DNA from: an uncultured Tateyamaria sp.
Lineage (GTDB): Bacteria > Pseudomonadota > Alphaproteobacteria > Rhodobacterales > Rhodobacteraceae
Direction of reading: 5' to 3'
Assembly: GCF_947503415.1 (NCBI RefSeq)
Contig: NZ_CANNDS010000001.1
Coordinates: 558,001 to 622,000, forward strand
Length of the DNA: 64,000 nt
Of this stretch, positions 45,996 through 53,963 are shown piece by piece. The notes under the pieces are model-generated. The model was not told the DNA's origin and searched no databases. It worked only from the letters and a program-made list of their open reading frames with translations. How positions within the stretch are numbered: the stretch's first letter is position 1; each line of letters begins with the position of its first letter. A program made the translations under genes and the position numbers.

Positions 45996-46469
45996 ATGAC
46001 ACCCAGACGCACCACTTTGGTCTTACTATTCGCGATGGGATTATCGGCGTGCGAAAACAGTCGCGCAGGCTCCAACGAAATTGTAGGCACGATGGCCGGT
46101 GCGATTGTCGGCGGCGTTGTTGGCGATCAATTTGGCAGCGGAAGCGGCAACACATTGGCCACAGGAGCCGGTGTTCTGATCGGCACCCTGATCGGCAGCG
46201 AAATAGGCCGGTCGATGGACGACGTGGACCGCATGCGCGCCAATCAAGCCGTTCAACGGGCCTACACCGCACCACTCGGCGACCCTATCGTCTGGAGCAA
46301 TTCAAATACCGGCAATTCCGGCACCGTGACCGCAACAAGAGAGGGCAGATCAAGCACCGGTCGGTACTGCCGCGAATATCGGCAGACGTTGATCATAGAT
46401 GGCCGCCGCGAAACAGGCATCGGCGTCGCATGTTTGCAACCAGACGCCACGTGGCGGATTGCCAGCTAG
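45996..46469 (+). CDS. Glycine-zipper (2TM) lipoprotein, surface-antigen type
   Basis: The 157-aa protein has a signal peptide ending in a lipobox (GLSAC, Cys19), then a glycine-zipper double segment MAGAIVGGVVGDQFG and GAGVLIGTLIGSEIG, and a C-terminal domain with CREYRQTLIIDGRRE. This is the 17-kDa surface antigen/SlyB layout of outer-membrane lipoproteins. The ATG at 45996 is used because it creates the signal peptide and has ACGGAG upstream. It is followed by the ferric-reductase-like gene after 9 bases. Confidence 0.85.
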   Translation: MTPRRTTLVLLFAMGLSACENSRAGSNEIVGTMAGAIVGGVVGDQFGSGSGNTLATGAGVLIGTLIGSEIGRSMDDVDRMRANQAVQRAYTAPLGDPIVWSNSNTGNSGTVTATREGRSSTGRYCREYRQTLIIDGRRETGIGVACLQPDATWRIAS

Positions 46470-46478
46470 TCCACCTTG

Positions 46479-47801
46479 ATGTTGCGCGCGACACTTTGGG
46501 CCTTGGTCTATCTGACCATTGTTTGCTTGCCATTGCTGACCGGTTGGTTGCTGGACCTGCCTCCCCGGTCGGTGCGCAACGAACTGGCGTCCGGGCTTGG
46601 CCTTTTGGCCTTTTCGATCATCCTGGTGGAATTCGTTCTGTCAGGCCGGTTTCGCACGGTCTCGAACACACTGGGCCTCGATATCACAATCCGCTTTCAC
46701 CAGCTTATGGGCGGCGTCGCGCTGGTGTTCGCGCTGGTGCACCCCTTTGTTTACAAGTTCCTGCCGGGGCCACCCAGACCATGGGACCCGACTCGCGAAC
46801 TGACGATCACCAGCGACTTCTGGGCTATTTTGCCGGGCATCCTCGCGTTTGTTCTCTTGCCCACATTTGTGTTGGCATCAATTTACCGGGACGAGTTGCA
46901 GTACAAATACGAACGCTGGCGGCTCGTGCACGGGTTTGGTGCCTTGCTGATCGCTGTCTTGCTGTTGCTCCATGCCGAGGCCGCGGGCCGCTACAGCGCC
47001 GAGCCCGCTGTTGCCTGGATGTGGCGGGGATTGACCAGCCTTGCGGTCCTATCCCTGATCCATGTGTATATTGCGAAACCGCTTTATCAGATGCGTCACC
47101 GTTGGCGGGTGTCGCGGGTCGAACGTCTCACGCCCCGGCAATGGGATCTGCGGATCGTGCCGGATGGCCATGATGGCGCATCCTATCAGGCCGGACAGTT
47201 TGTCTGGCTCAATGTCGGGCATTCTCCGTTCTCGTTGAACGAAAACCCGTTCTCGATCAGTTCAGCGCCGTCCGACAATCCCGAGATGGGATTTGTGATA
47301 AAGGAGTTGGGTGATTTCACCGGTGCACTTGATCAGGTCGCCGTCGGGGACAAAGCCTATATCGACAGTGCCCATGGAACGCTAACCATCGACGGGCGAT
47401 CGGAACGGGATATCATCATGATTGCGGGTGGCGTCGGGGTCGCGCCAATGCTCGGCATTCTACGCAAGATTGCGCTGGACGAGGATCGCTGCAATGCGGT
47501 GTTGATTTATGGCAACCGAACATCCGAACAGATCGTATTCCGCGACGAGTTGGATGAACTTGACCAAAGTGAGTGGGCGGATGTTGTCCACGTTCTTTCA
47601 GAACCGCAAACAGGTTGGTCCGGGGAAACCGGTTTTATTGACGGAGAGTTGTTGGATCGGATTTTGCCCAAGCATCTATACGAAAGCGGGCTATTCGTGC
47701 TTTGCGGCCCGCCGATCATGCTGACCTTGGTCGAGAAAGCACTGATCGACCGTGGTGTCTCTGCCCACCGAATTTTATCGGAGAGATTTCAATATGATTA
47801 G
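46479..47801 (+). CDS. Ferric-reductase-like membrane flavoprotein
   Basis: The 440-aa protein has a ferric-reductase-like TM domain (about 1-215, six segments) with paired histidines in RFHQLMGGVALVFALVHP and RLVHGFGALLIAVLLLLHAEA for heme, then an FAD domain with NENPFSISSAP and an NAD(P) domain with IAGGVGVAPMLGILR. It would move electrons from NAD(P)H across the membrane to ferric iron or another acceptor. ATG 46479 is used (a TTG lies three bases earlier). It is the second gene of the lipoprotein operon and overlaps a 35-codon gene at its end. Confidence 0.88.
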   Translation: MLRATLWALVYLTIVCLPLLTGWLLDLPPRSVRNELASGLGLLAFSIILVEFVLSGRFRTVSNTLGLDITIRFHQLMGGVALVFALVHPFVYKFLPGPPRPWDPTRELTITSDFWAILPGILAFVLLPTFVLASIYRDELQYKYERWRLVHGFGALLIAVLLLLHAEAAGRYSAEPAVAWMWRGLTSLAVLSLIHVYIAKPLYQMRHRWRVSRVERLTPRQWDLRIVPDGHDGASYQAGQFVWLNVGHSPFSLNENPFSISSAPSDNPEMGFVIKELGDFTGALDQVAVGDKAYIDSAHGTLTIDGRSERDIIMIAGGVGVAPMLGILRKIALDEDRCNAVLIYGNRTSEQIVFRDELDELDQSEWADVVHVLSEPQTGWSGETGFIDGELLDRILPKHLYESGLFVLCGPPIMLTLVEKALIDRGVSAHRILSERFQYD

Positions 47802-47901
47802 ATGGTTAGAAGAAAAAACTCAGCATGATCGGATTACCATTGCAGTCAGAGTGGTTACTCTGATCCTGATCGTGTCGCTGGTCCTTTTTGCCGTTCGGTG
47901 A
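47794..47901 (+). CDS. 35-aa single-pass membrane peptide
   Basis: A short frame of 35 codons encodes a basic/polar N-terminus (MIRWLEEKTQHDR) and one TM helix (about 15-33, IAVRVVTLILIVSLVLFAV). It is too short for usual gene calling. It overlaps the flavoprotein stop by 8 bases and has GGAGAG about 8 bases before its ATG, so coupled translation is likely. It could be an accessory subunit of the ferric-reductase-like protein, in the manner of small cytochrome-oxidase subunits. Confidence 0.6.
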   Translation: MIRWLEEKTQHDRITIAVRVVTLILIVSLVLFAVR

Positions 47902-48401
47902 TGCGCAGGCAAACCAAGTGAGTGAGTATCTGCCCGACGTTGGGTTCTCTCGAGTAGATTCGTGGATGAGGCCGAGGATTCGCACTTGGAACGCCATTGA
48001 TCTGCGCACCAACTCCCAAAGGGCGCGCCTATCAGTCTCCAATTTCACTCGATCGAACAATGTGGGATTACGCCGACTGATCGTGCTCGGCCTCTAAGCG
48101 CACGTGTTGCAGAGACCCTCTGCTCTCTTGAAGCCTGTGACCGCGGTTTGGGTCCGACGGCACTGCGGTACATAAACACAATTCGGTTCACGCGGCGGCA
48201 TTACGAACGTCAGTCGACCCACTTTTGGTGTGGCCGCTGATACCTTTGATCAAGTGCTCCGGTTATCCAATACAAACGGCGTGATTGATAAATATCAACA
48301 TATAAGAATGTTGCTATGTGTATGCAGATCCGGATGGCAACGATGGCTCAACGGTGCGCGCAATTTCTGCACTGCTGATCGCCTAGACTTGGAGACAGAC
48401 A
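47902..48401. other. 500-base promoter region of the 963-aa gene
   Basis: No protein gene is supported here. It contains the consensus FNR-type dyad at 48285-48298. Short frames at 47888 and 48230 have gene-unlike composition. Bases 47930-48090 look coding-like on the minus strand (RRSMAFQVRILGLIHES) but I cannot place it. Confidence 0.45.
48285..48298. promoter_or_regulatory. Consensus FNR-type dyad TTGAT-AAAT-ATCAA
   Basis: All ten half-site positions match TTGAT-N4-ATCAA. It lies 103 bases before the GTG of the 963-aa protein. With the usual -41.5 placement, transcription would start about 60-70 bases ahead of the gene. Confidence 0.65.
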
Positions 48402-51293
48402 GTGATTTACACATCTCAATCCCACATATTTTCTGTAAACGATTTACTTGGTTCCTTTCTCGGACAGCAGTACCCGGACCTTCCTTCCATGCTGGACATC
48501 GACGGTTCGGTCGTTGACCCGTTCGTGGATAAGGACGGCGACATTCTTTACGGCATCGACAGCGAGTTCGGTTTTGAAGTCACTGATTTCATCGGAGCCG
48601 AAGACAAGGAATTGGATGGCGATTACGCGGAAGGATTTGCAGGAGACATTATCGACGATGCAGCAGACATTCTCGGCTTGGCAGTTCGGAACTCTCCCAC
48701 GGATGTGTTTCGCTCGGGAGCTCCGCTTGGAACGTGGTCACTGGGACTTGGTGGACAGACGGTCAAAGCCTCCACGGAGCATTACGCGACAATAGCAAGT
48801 GTTTTGTCCGATCAGAAATACCCCGGAGATCCGGATGCGATTGGCGCACTCGACAACGACCTGAAGTTCCTCGACCTGCGGCCAAGTTCGGTTGATGGCG
48901 TGTTTGAAGCCGGTCTGTTGCATGAGTTGTACGCAGAGGAAGTGACCCAAGCGCTACAGCTCGCGATGGACAATACCCTGAACGACCAGACCTACAACGA
49001 CATCGATTTTGATCGCGACGGCACGCTCGATACCTATGCAACTGTCGGTACATTTGTGGATGCCGATGTCGACGATGATGGAACGGTCGAGACAGTGTTG
49101 GTCGGTGGCGTCGATCTGGACGCCGATGGCACGGCGGACGTTGTCGACAGCTTTCTGAATGGTTTTGGTGGCACGGCCGACATTATTGATTTGCTCGAGC
49201 CAAACGAGTCCAGCATCACCTACGACATTGCGTACAGCACAGATTATTCAGTCACCGTCAAAGATGACGGAAAGCTACTGTATCGGTGGGGTGAGGCGGT
49301 CAAACGTCCGAACGACATCCGGTTGGAGGTCGACATCGAGCTGCCGGCGGAATGGACAGAAGACCTTGATGACAATGGTATCGCCGATGTCCTCGAAAAC
49401 GGATTTGAAGGGTTTGACGTCACGAAGGCGGAGTTGCGGATCACCCACAACATCACCAACAACCCCAATGACCAGGTCCGCCCCGAGGACTATGAAAACG
49501 AGGCTGCGATCGGGCGTTTGCCGTCGCATTACATCGTCAAGGACCCCGATGATCCGACAAACACTCTCTGGATCTCGCCCGTAGATTCGTACAATGGTGA
49601 GGGAACATTCCTGCCAAGCTATCTAAAGCTGGATGCTGCCGGGCAGGTGGATCTGACAGCGGGTGGGATTGAGGTCTTCGATCTTGACGACAACCTTGTC
49701 GGCTATCGCAACGAGGACGAGGCCGGAGCCCCGATTGGCACGGTGCTGCGTGACCTGTCGCTGGTTGCCCTGGCGGATGCTGCCGATTTGACATTCACGA
49801 CATCCGATCTGGCCCAAGGGTTCACGGCTGAGTGGTACACCACAGTGGATCGCGAGCCGTTCGAATGGTCCTATGACAAGTTCCCTGATGACCCCTACCG
49901 CAACGTGTTTGAGAGCTTTCGTGATCCGGACCTTGCCGAAGCGGCGGGCTATAGCGAGGACGATCTTGTGTCCGGGCCGCGCTGGCGCCTGACCCCCAAC
50001 AAGTTCGGTCAGGACCTTCCCGGTCTGGAAGTACCATTGGTGCCAAATACGTCGCCCCCCTACCAGAAAGACAACATCAAGTACGAAACGGGTGAACTGG
50101 TAACGACCACGCTCAACCTGCTTGACTGGGACGAGGAGTCACCGCTGTCCAACAGTCTGGGCTGGATGACCGTCGACAAGGGTCGCCTCGACGAAAACAG
50201 CGACGGTCTGATCGATGAAGGTTGGTCACAGGTGAACGGCACCCTCGGCGCTGGCGATGATCTGCCCGAAGGGTTTGTGCTGACTGCTGTCACTCCAAAT
50301 GGTGTCACCCTGGACGCGAACTTCTTCGATACGTCGATCTATGTGAAGGGCGACCGTCAGGATGCGGCCAAGCTCTACGATATGGAGTTGATCATCGAGT
50401 ACGACTCGAATGAACCGGTGATCGGATCAGTGCAAAAGATCGAAGGGTTGACCCACACAGCCGAAACTGTCGCCTTCGAGGGCGCAGCGACGTTCTTGAA
50501 CCCGGTTGTATTTGCATCACCCGTCAGCACAAACGGGGGCGAGCCGGTGACTGTCGAGTTCTCCGAAATCACCGCGACGGGAGCCACGTTCTATCTCGAA
50601 GAGCCCGACTACACCGACGGCACGCATACACCCGAAGACGTCACGCTTCTGACCTTCGAAGAAGGGATCTGGGACTTGTCGGACGGCAGTTTGCTGCAGG
50701 TCGGCACAACCGAATTTGCCGGGGGTGCGTTGAACGACTTCCAGTCCGTTGAATTCGATGTGACGTTTGACGAAACTCCGATTCTCCTTTTGCAAATTCA
50801 AACCAACAACGGGCCTGATTGGGAAATTGCGCGCGCTCGTAACGTGTCGACCACAGGGTTCGAGTACGCCATCCAGGAGGTGGAAGCAGCGCCGGTCGAT
50901 TTCCACCTTGGTGAAGTTGTCGGGTGGGCCGCGTTTGATGCGTCGGCTGCGGATGGATCCTTTGACTGGTCCGGCATCGCGGCTCAAGCCTTTTCAACGG
51001 GCGAAACGGTCACCAGTGCGCCGACACCGTTCGCCTTTGAAGACGACCTTGGTACGGACCCGCTTGTCTCGGCAATCCTGTCCAGCTTCAACGGTGACAA
51101 CACCGCCAATCTGCGCCTGGCGAACCTGGTGGATGATGGTGAGGCTGCAACCGCCGTATTCGTTGCAGCGGAAGAGACCAGCCAGGATCAGGAGGTGATG
51201 CACGTCGCCGAAGATGTGACGGGGTTGGCCTTTGCGGAAGAAGGCGTGTTGACCGGCCTCGCCTATGTCGAGGACACGTTCCTGTTCGTATGA
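48402..51293 (+). CDS. Large acidic Ca-binding-type protein with lectin-like C-terminus
   Basis: The 963-aa protein starts at GTG with GGAG about 9 bases upstream. It is very acidic and has at least six EF-hand/dockerin-like Asp loops (DKDGDILYGID, DFDRDGTLDTY, DVDDDGTVETV, DLDADGTADVV, DLDDNGIADVL, DENSDGLIDEG). Residues about 690-870 have H-type-lectin-like repeats (PILLLQIQTNNGPDWEIAR, TGFEYAIQEVEA). No signal peptide or classical RTX nonapeptides were seen, so type I secretion is possible but unproven. It stands alone, with a consensus FNR-type site ahead and a strong hairpin after it. The function is unknown; surface adhesion is a guess. Confidence 0.8.
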   Translation: MIYTSQSHIFSVNDLLGSFLGQQYPDLPSMLDIDGSVVDPFVDKDGDILYGIDSEFGFEVTDFIGAEDKELDGDYAEGFAGDIIDDAADILGLAVRNSPTDVFRSGAPLGTWSLGLGGQTVKASTEHYATIASVLSDQKYPGDPDAIGALDNDLKFLDLRPSSVDGVFEAGLLHELYAEEVTQALQLAMDNTLNDQTYNDIDFDRDGTLDTYATVGTFVDADVDDDGTVETVLVGGVDLDADGTADVVDSFLNGFGGTADIIDLLEPNESSITYDIAYSTDYSVTVKDDGKLLYRWGEAVKRPNDIRLEVDIELPAEWTEDLDDNGIADVLENGFEGFDVTKAELRITHNITNNPNDQVRPEDYENEAAIGRLPSHYIVKDPDDPTNTLWISPVDSYNGEGTFLPSYLKLDAAGQVDLTAGGIEVFDLDDNLVGYRNEDEAGAPIGTVLRDLSLVALADAADLTFTTSDLAQGFTAEWYTTVDREPFEWSYDKFPDDPYRNVFESFRDPDLAEAAGYSEDDLVSGPRWRLTPNKFGQDLPGLEVPLVPNTSPPYQKDNIKYETGELVTTTLNLLDWDEESPLSNSLGWMTVDKGRLDENSDGLIDEGWSQVNGTLGAGDDLPEGFVLTAVTPNGVTLDANFFDTSIYVKGDRQDAAKLYDMELIIEYDSNEPVIGSVQKIEGLTHTAETVAFEGAATFLNPVVFASPVSTNGGEPVTVEFSEITATGATFYLEEPDYTDGTHTPEDVTLLTFEEGIWDLSDGSLLQVGTTEFAGGALNDFQSVEFDVTFDETPILLLQIQTNNGPDWEIARARNVSTTGFEYAIQEVEAAPVDFHLGEVVGWAAFDASAADGSFDWSGIAAQAFSTGETVTSAPTPFAFEDDLGTDPLVSAILSSFNGDNTANLRLANLVDDGEAATAVFVAAEETSQDQEVMHVAEDVTGLAFAEEGVLTGLAYVEDTFLFV

Positions 51294-51320
51294 ACTGGAG
51301 ATCGTGAAGCAAAACGGCCC

Positions 51321-51343
51321 GGAAGCGCGCACCGCGCGCTTCC
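51321..51343 (+). terminator. Strong hairpin after the 963-aa gene
   Basis: Perfect 10-bp arms GGAAGCGCGC and GCGCGCTTCC with a 3-base loop, 28 bases after the stop. The following sequence has only a weak T-run (TTCAATG), so termination may be partial or factor-aided. Confidence 0.6.
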
Positions 51344-51555
51344 TTCAATGACCAAACCAGACCTTTCTAGGCACTACGAAATTGAAGTGGTTCTGGTCAG
51401 TCCCGCACATTCACAACCCCGAAATCCCGGACCTGCCAGCCGCCGCTTGGAAAAACGCCTTTGGTACATGATCACGTCGCAATAATGTGCACAGACAGTG
51501 ACCACAGATCATAAAGAATTCCAGCGTGTCGCTTTAAAAGTGTGTGCTTTCGCAG

Positions 51556-51870
51556 TCAGTAATCAGATGACCGCAGCGCTTCGTACCGCGCCAATTGGCG
51601 CAAGGCTGCATCACGTTCTTCCAGCAACTCAAGAACCAGGGCCACACCCGCTGTGTTGATCCCCAGATCGCGATTCAGCCGTCGCGCCTTTTTGGCGCGC
51701 GCAATACTGGAGCCGAAAAACCGCCAATTGTGGCGCTGACCACCGACCGGATCCAGAACTCCATGATCCACCAGTTCGATGACCCAAGCCTCGTCCGCCT
51801 GACAGAACCGGCAAAGGTCCTCCAGCGAGAGGGCTTCGAGGATGTTACTTCGTACCGTCGCCTTCTTCAT
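51556..51870 (-). CDS. cbpM: CbpM-like chaperone modulator (MerR-like)
   Basis: The 104-aa helical protein has a MerR_2-like helix-turn-helix (SLEDLCRFCQADEAWVIELVD) and a coiled-coil C-terminus (VLELLEERDAALRQLAR), as in E. coli CbpM, which binds the J-domain of CbpA and inhibits it. It begins 3 bases after the cbpA stop, the standard cbpA-cbpM order. It probably restrains the co-chaperone until stress. Confidence 0.85.
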   Translation of the reverse strand: MKKATVRSNILEALSLEDLCRFCQADEAWVIELVDHGVLDPVGGQRHNWRFFGSSIARAKKARRLNRDLGINTAGVALVLELLEERDAALRQLARYEALRSSDY

Positions 51871-51873
51871 GAT

Positions 51874-52800
51874 CTAGCCTCCTAGATGCGCGCGCGGATC
51901 GAATGGCATTTCCTTTGCCATCCGCTGAAAGAATGCGCGCGCTTCATCCGTTTCAACCTTGGGATTGATGATCTTGAGCGTTGCGAAAATGTCGCCGGAC
52001 GGATGCCCCGGAAGCCCCTTGCCCTTGAGGCGCAGCTTTTGCCCGGAACGCGCGTTCTTCGGGATGCGCAGATCGACCTTTCCATCCGGCGTCGGCATGA
52101 CAACATGACCGCCCAGCGCGGCTTCCCACGGGGCGATCGGCAATTCCAGGTACAGGTCCTTCCCATCGGGTCGAAAGACCGGATGGGCTGCAAATGTGAC
52201 CTCCAGAAACAAGTCACCAGCAGCCCCGCCGCCTGGCTGCCCTTGTCCCGGCAGCCTGATATGCTGCCCGGCGATTACACCTTTGGGCACGTGAACTGAG
52301 ATGACGCGATCCTGCAGTGTGACCTGTCCGTTTGGCCCCATGACCGGTGTGCGGAGGCTCAACTTGCGCTCTGCCCCTCTGTAGGCGTCTTCAATCGATA
52401 TCTCGATGCGTCCGTGGCTGTCAGACCCACGCGCCTGTCGCATGCCCTCGGCAGGGCCTGCACCGCGTCGAAACAAGGTTTCAAAGAAATCGCTGAAGGC
52501 TTCGTGGTCTTGCGGACCGCCCTGCGAAAAAGAAAATCCTTCGTCCCAACCGGGTGGCGGTTGATAAGATCCCTGACCTTGCTGGGGGTCCTGACCAAGT
52601 TGATCATACGCAGCGCGGCGTTCGGGATCTTTCAGGACCTCATAGGCTTCGTTCACATCCTTGAACCTGGCCTCGGCCTCGGCGCTGTCATTGATGTCGG
52701 GATGATATTTGCGCGCCGCCTTGCGAAACGCCGTTTTGATCGCGTCCGCATCTGCGTCGCGCTTTACACCCAGAACGTCGTAGTAGTCCTTGAACTCCAT
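51874..52800 (-). CDS. cbpA: Curved-DNA-binding co-chaperone CbpA (DnaJ family)
   Basis: The 308-aa protein has an N-terminal J-domain (about 1-70) with the Hsp70-stimulating HPD in KYHPDIND, a Gly/Phe linker (QGQGSYQPPPGWDEGF) and two beta-barrel substrate domains (IHGRIEISIEDAYRG onward), but no zinc-finger domain, which separates CbpA from DnaJ. It delivers clients to DnaK and may bind curved DNA. The start at 52800 (MEFKDYYDVLGV) is the family's usual start. It leads the operon with cbpM and is divergent from a Usp gene. Confidence 0.93.
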   Translation of the reverse strand: MEFKDYYDVLGVKRDADADAIKTAFRKAARKYHPDINDSAEAEARFKDVNEAYEVLKDPERRAAYDQLGQDPQQGQGSYQPPPGWDEGFSFSQGGPQDHEAFSDFFETLFRRGAGPAEGMRQARGSDSHGRIEISIEDAYRGAERKLSLRTPVMGPNGQVTLQDRVISVHVPKGVIAGQHIRLPGQGQPGGGAAGDLFLEVTFAAHPVFRPDGKDLYLELPIAPWEAALGGHVVMPTPDGKVDLRIPKNARSGQKLRLKGKGLPGHPSGDIFATLKIINPKVETDEARAFFQRMAKEMPFDPRAHLGG

Positions 52801-52859
52801 TCGTATCTCACCTGCACCGACAACAATCTGAAATCTGGCATGGGAACGGAGCACGTCCG

Positions 52860-52873
52860 TTGATCTTTGTCAG
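52860..52873. promoter_or_regulatory. FNR-type dyad TTGAT-CTTT-GTCAG
   Basis: Eight of ten positions match TTGAT-N4-ATCAA. It lies between cbpA and the Usp gene, 79 bases before the latter. Confidence 0.35.
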
Positions 52874-52952
52874 TGTTGCGGACGTTTGCCGTGCCAATCT
52901 GAGCGTCACTGATCCGGCACGACGTCGGATGACCTTTCGAACGGAGATCGCC

Positions 52953-53798
52953 ATGAGCCGCCGCACAATCCTTTTTGTGATGACCTCGCAAACCCCCGAT
53001 GCAGATGTTTCCGATGTTGCAGACATGGCCGCCCGAGACGGCACGCATTTGCTGTGTCTGCTTGTCGATGCGGCTCCGGCTTTACCCATGTATGCTTATG
53101 GTGTGCCACCGTATGGCGGCATGAACGTCCCGGAAAACTGGCAGCAGACCGTAAGCGAAGCGCAAAAGACCCAAAAGACGCGTGCCGATGATGTTGAAAA
53201 GCTGCTTTCCAAGAGTGGCGCTTCTGGCGAAGTCGTTGTGGCGTTGACGGCGAGTGTCGACGCGAAACACCACGTGGCGCGGTGCGCGCGTGTCAGTGAC
53301 GAGGCCATCTTTGCGGCCAACTTGCGTGACAGTCCGGAGTTCTTTCGTGAAGCCGCGTCTGGTGTCCTGTTTCATTCCCCAATCGGGTTTCAGGTCAACG
53401 CGTCTACGGCCGGACAACCGGGATGTGTTTTCGTCGCATGGGACAGCAGTGAGGCGGCCGCTGCCGCAGTTCATGCGGCCTTGCCATATCTCACCAGTGC
53501 CCGCGACGTTGTCATTGGCTGTTTTGACCCGGTGGTGACTGCGGAACGTGACGGGCAAGACCCCGGCACTGATGTCGCCACATGGCTCAGCCATCGTGGA
53601 TGCAACGTGACGGTGTCCCAGTTTCCCAGCGGTGGACGCCCCATCGCCGAGTGCATTCAGGATCGCGCCAAAGAGGCGGGGGCCGATCTGGTCGTCATGG
53701 GGGCCTATGGGCACGCACGCATGATCCAGACAGTGTTCGGTGGCACAACGCGCTCCATGGTCGAGCAAACCGAGCTTCCGGTCTTGCTGGCGCACTGA
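52953..53798 (+). CDS. Universal stress protein (UspA family)
   Basis: The 281-aa protein has the size of a double Usp protein. The C-terminal half holds the ATP-binding motif GAYGHARMIQTVFGGTTRSM with the Usp G-x-x-G pattern; the N-terminal half has a Usp-like beta-strand (TILFVMTSQTPD) without a clear ATP motif. The start at 52953 follows ACGGAG. Usp proteins support survival in growth arrest and low oxygen. It is divergent from cbpA and is followed by the Lon-type gene, so it may be co-regulated. Confidence 0.88.
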   Translation: MSRRTILFVMTSQTPDADVSDVADMAARDGTHLLCLLVDAAPALPMYAYGVPPYGGMNVPENWQQTVSEAQKTQKTRADDVEKLLSKSGASGEVVVALTASVDAKHHVARCARVSDEAIFAANLRDSPEFFREAASGVLFHSPIGFQVNASTAGQPGCVFVAWDSSEAAAAAVHAALPYLTSARDVVIGCFDPVVTAERDGQDPGTDVATWLSHRGCNVTVSQFPSGGRPIAECIQDRAKEAGADLVVMGAYGHARMIQTVFGGTTRSMVEQTELPVLLAH

Positions 53799-53926
53799 GC
53801 GCGGCCCTCGCGTGTGAATTGCAAAGGCGCGCGACACCGCGTGCGCCGCGTCATGTATCGCCATTCAAAGTGTGAAGGTGGCCTGGTTCTGCTGCCCCGG
53901 CCATCCGCAAGAGACGGGGCCGGCAA

Positions 53927-53940
53927 TTGACAAGGGTCAA
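53927..53940. promoter_or_regulatory. Symmetric FNR-type dyad TTGAC-AAGG-GTCAA
   Basis: Each half-site has one mismatch to TTGAT/ATCAA, but the dyad is perfectly symmetric. It is 23 bases ahead of the Lon-type gene start, close for an activator site, so the start or promoter position may differ. Confidence 0.45.
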
Positions 53941-53963
53941 CCGAAGCGAAGCGGCACCGTGAG

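Noticed and set aside
46049-47173. 374-codon plus-strand frame
   Set aside because: It is a shifted reading of the lipoprotein and flavoprotein genes, very rich in Arg and without motifs.
47888-48097. 69-codon frame after the flavoprotein
   Set aside because: Composition is not gene-like, there is no ribosome site, and it overlaps the better-supported 35-codon gene.
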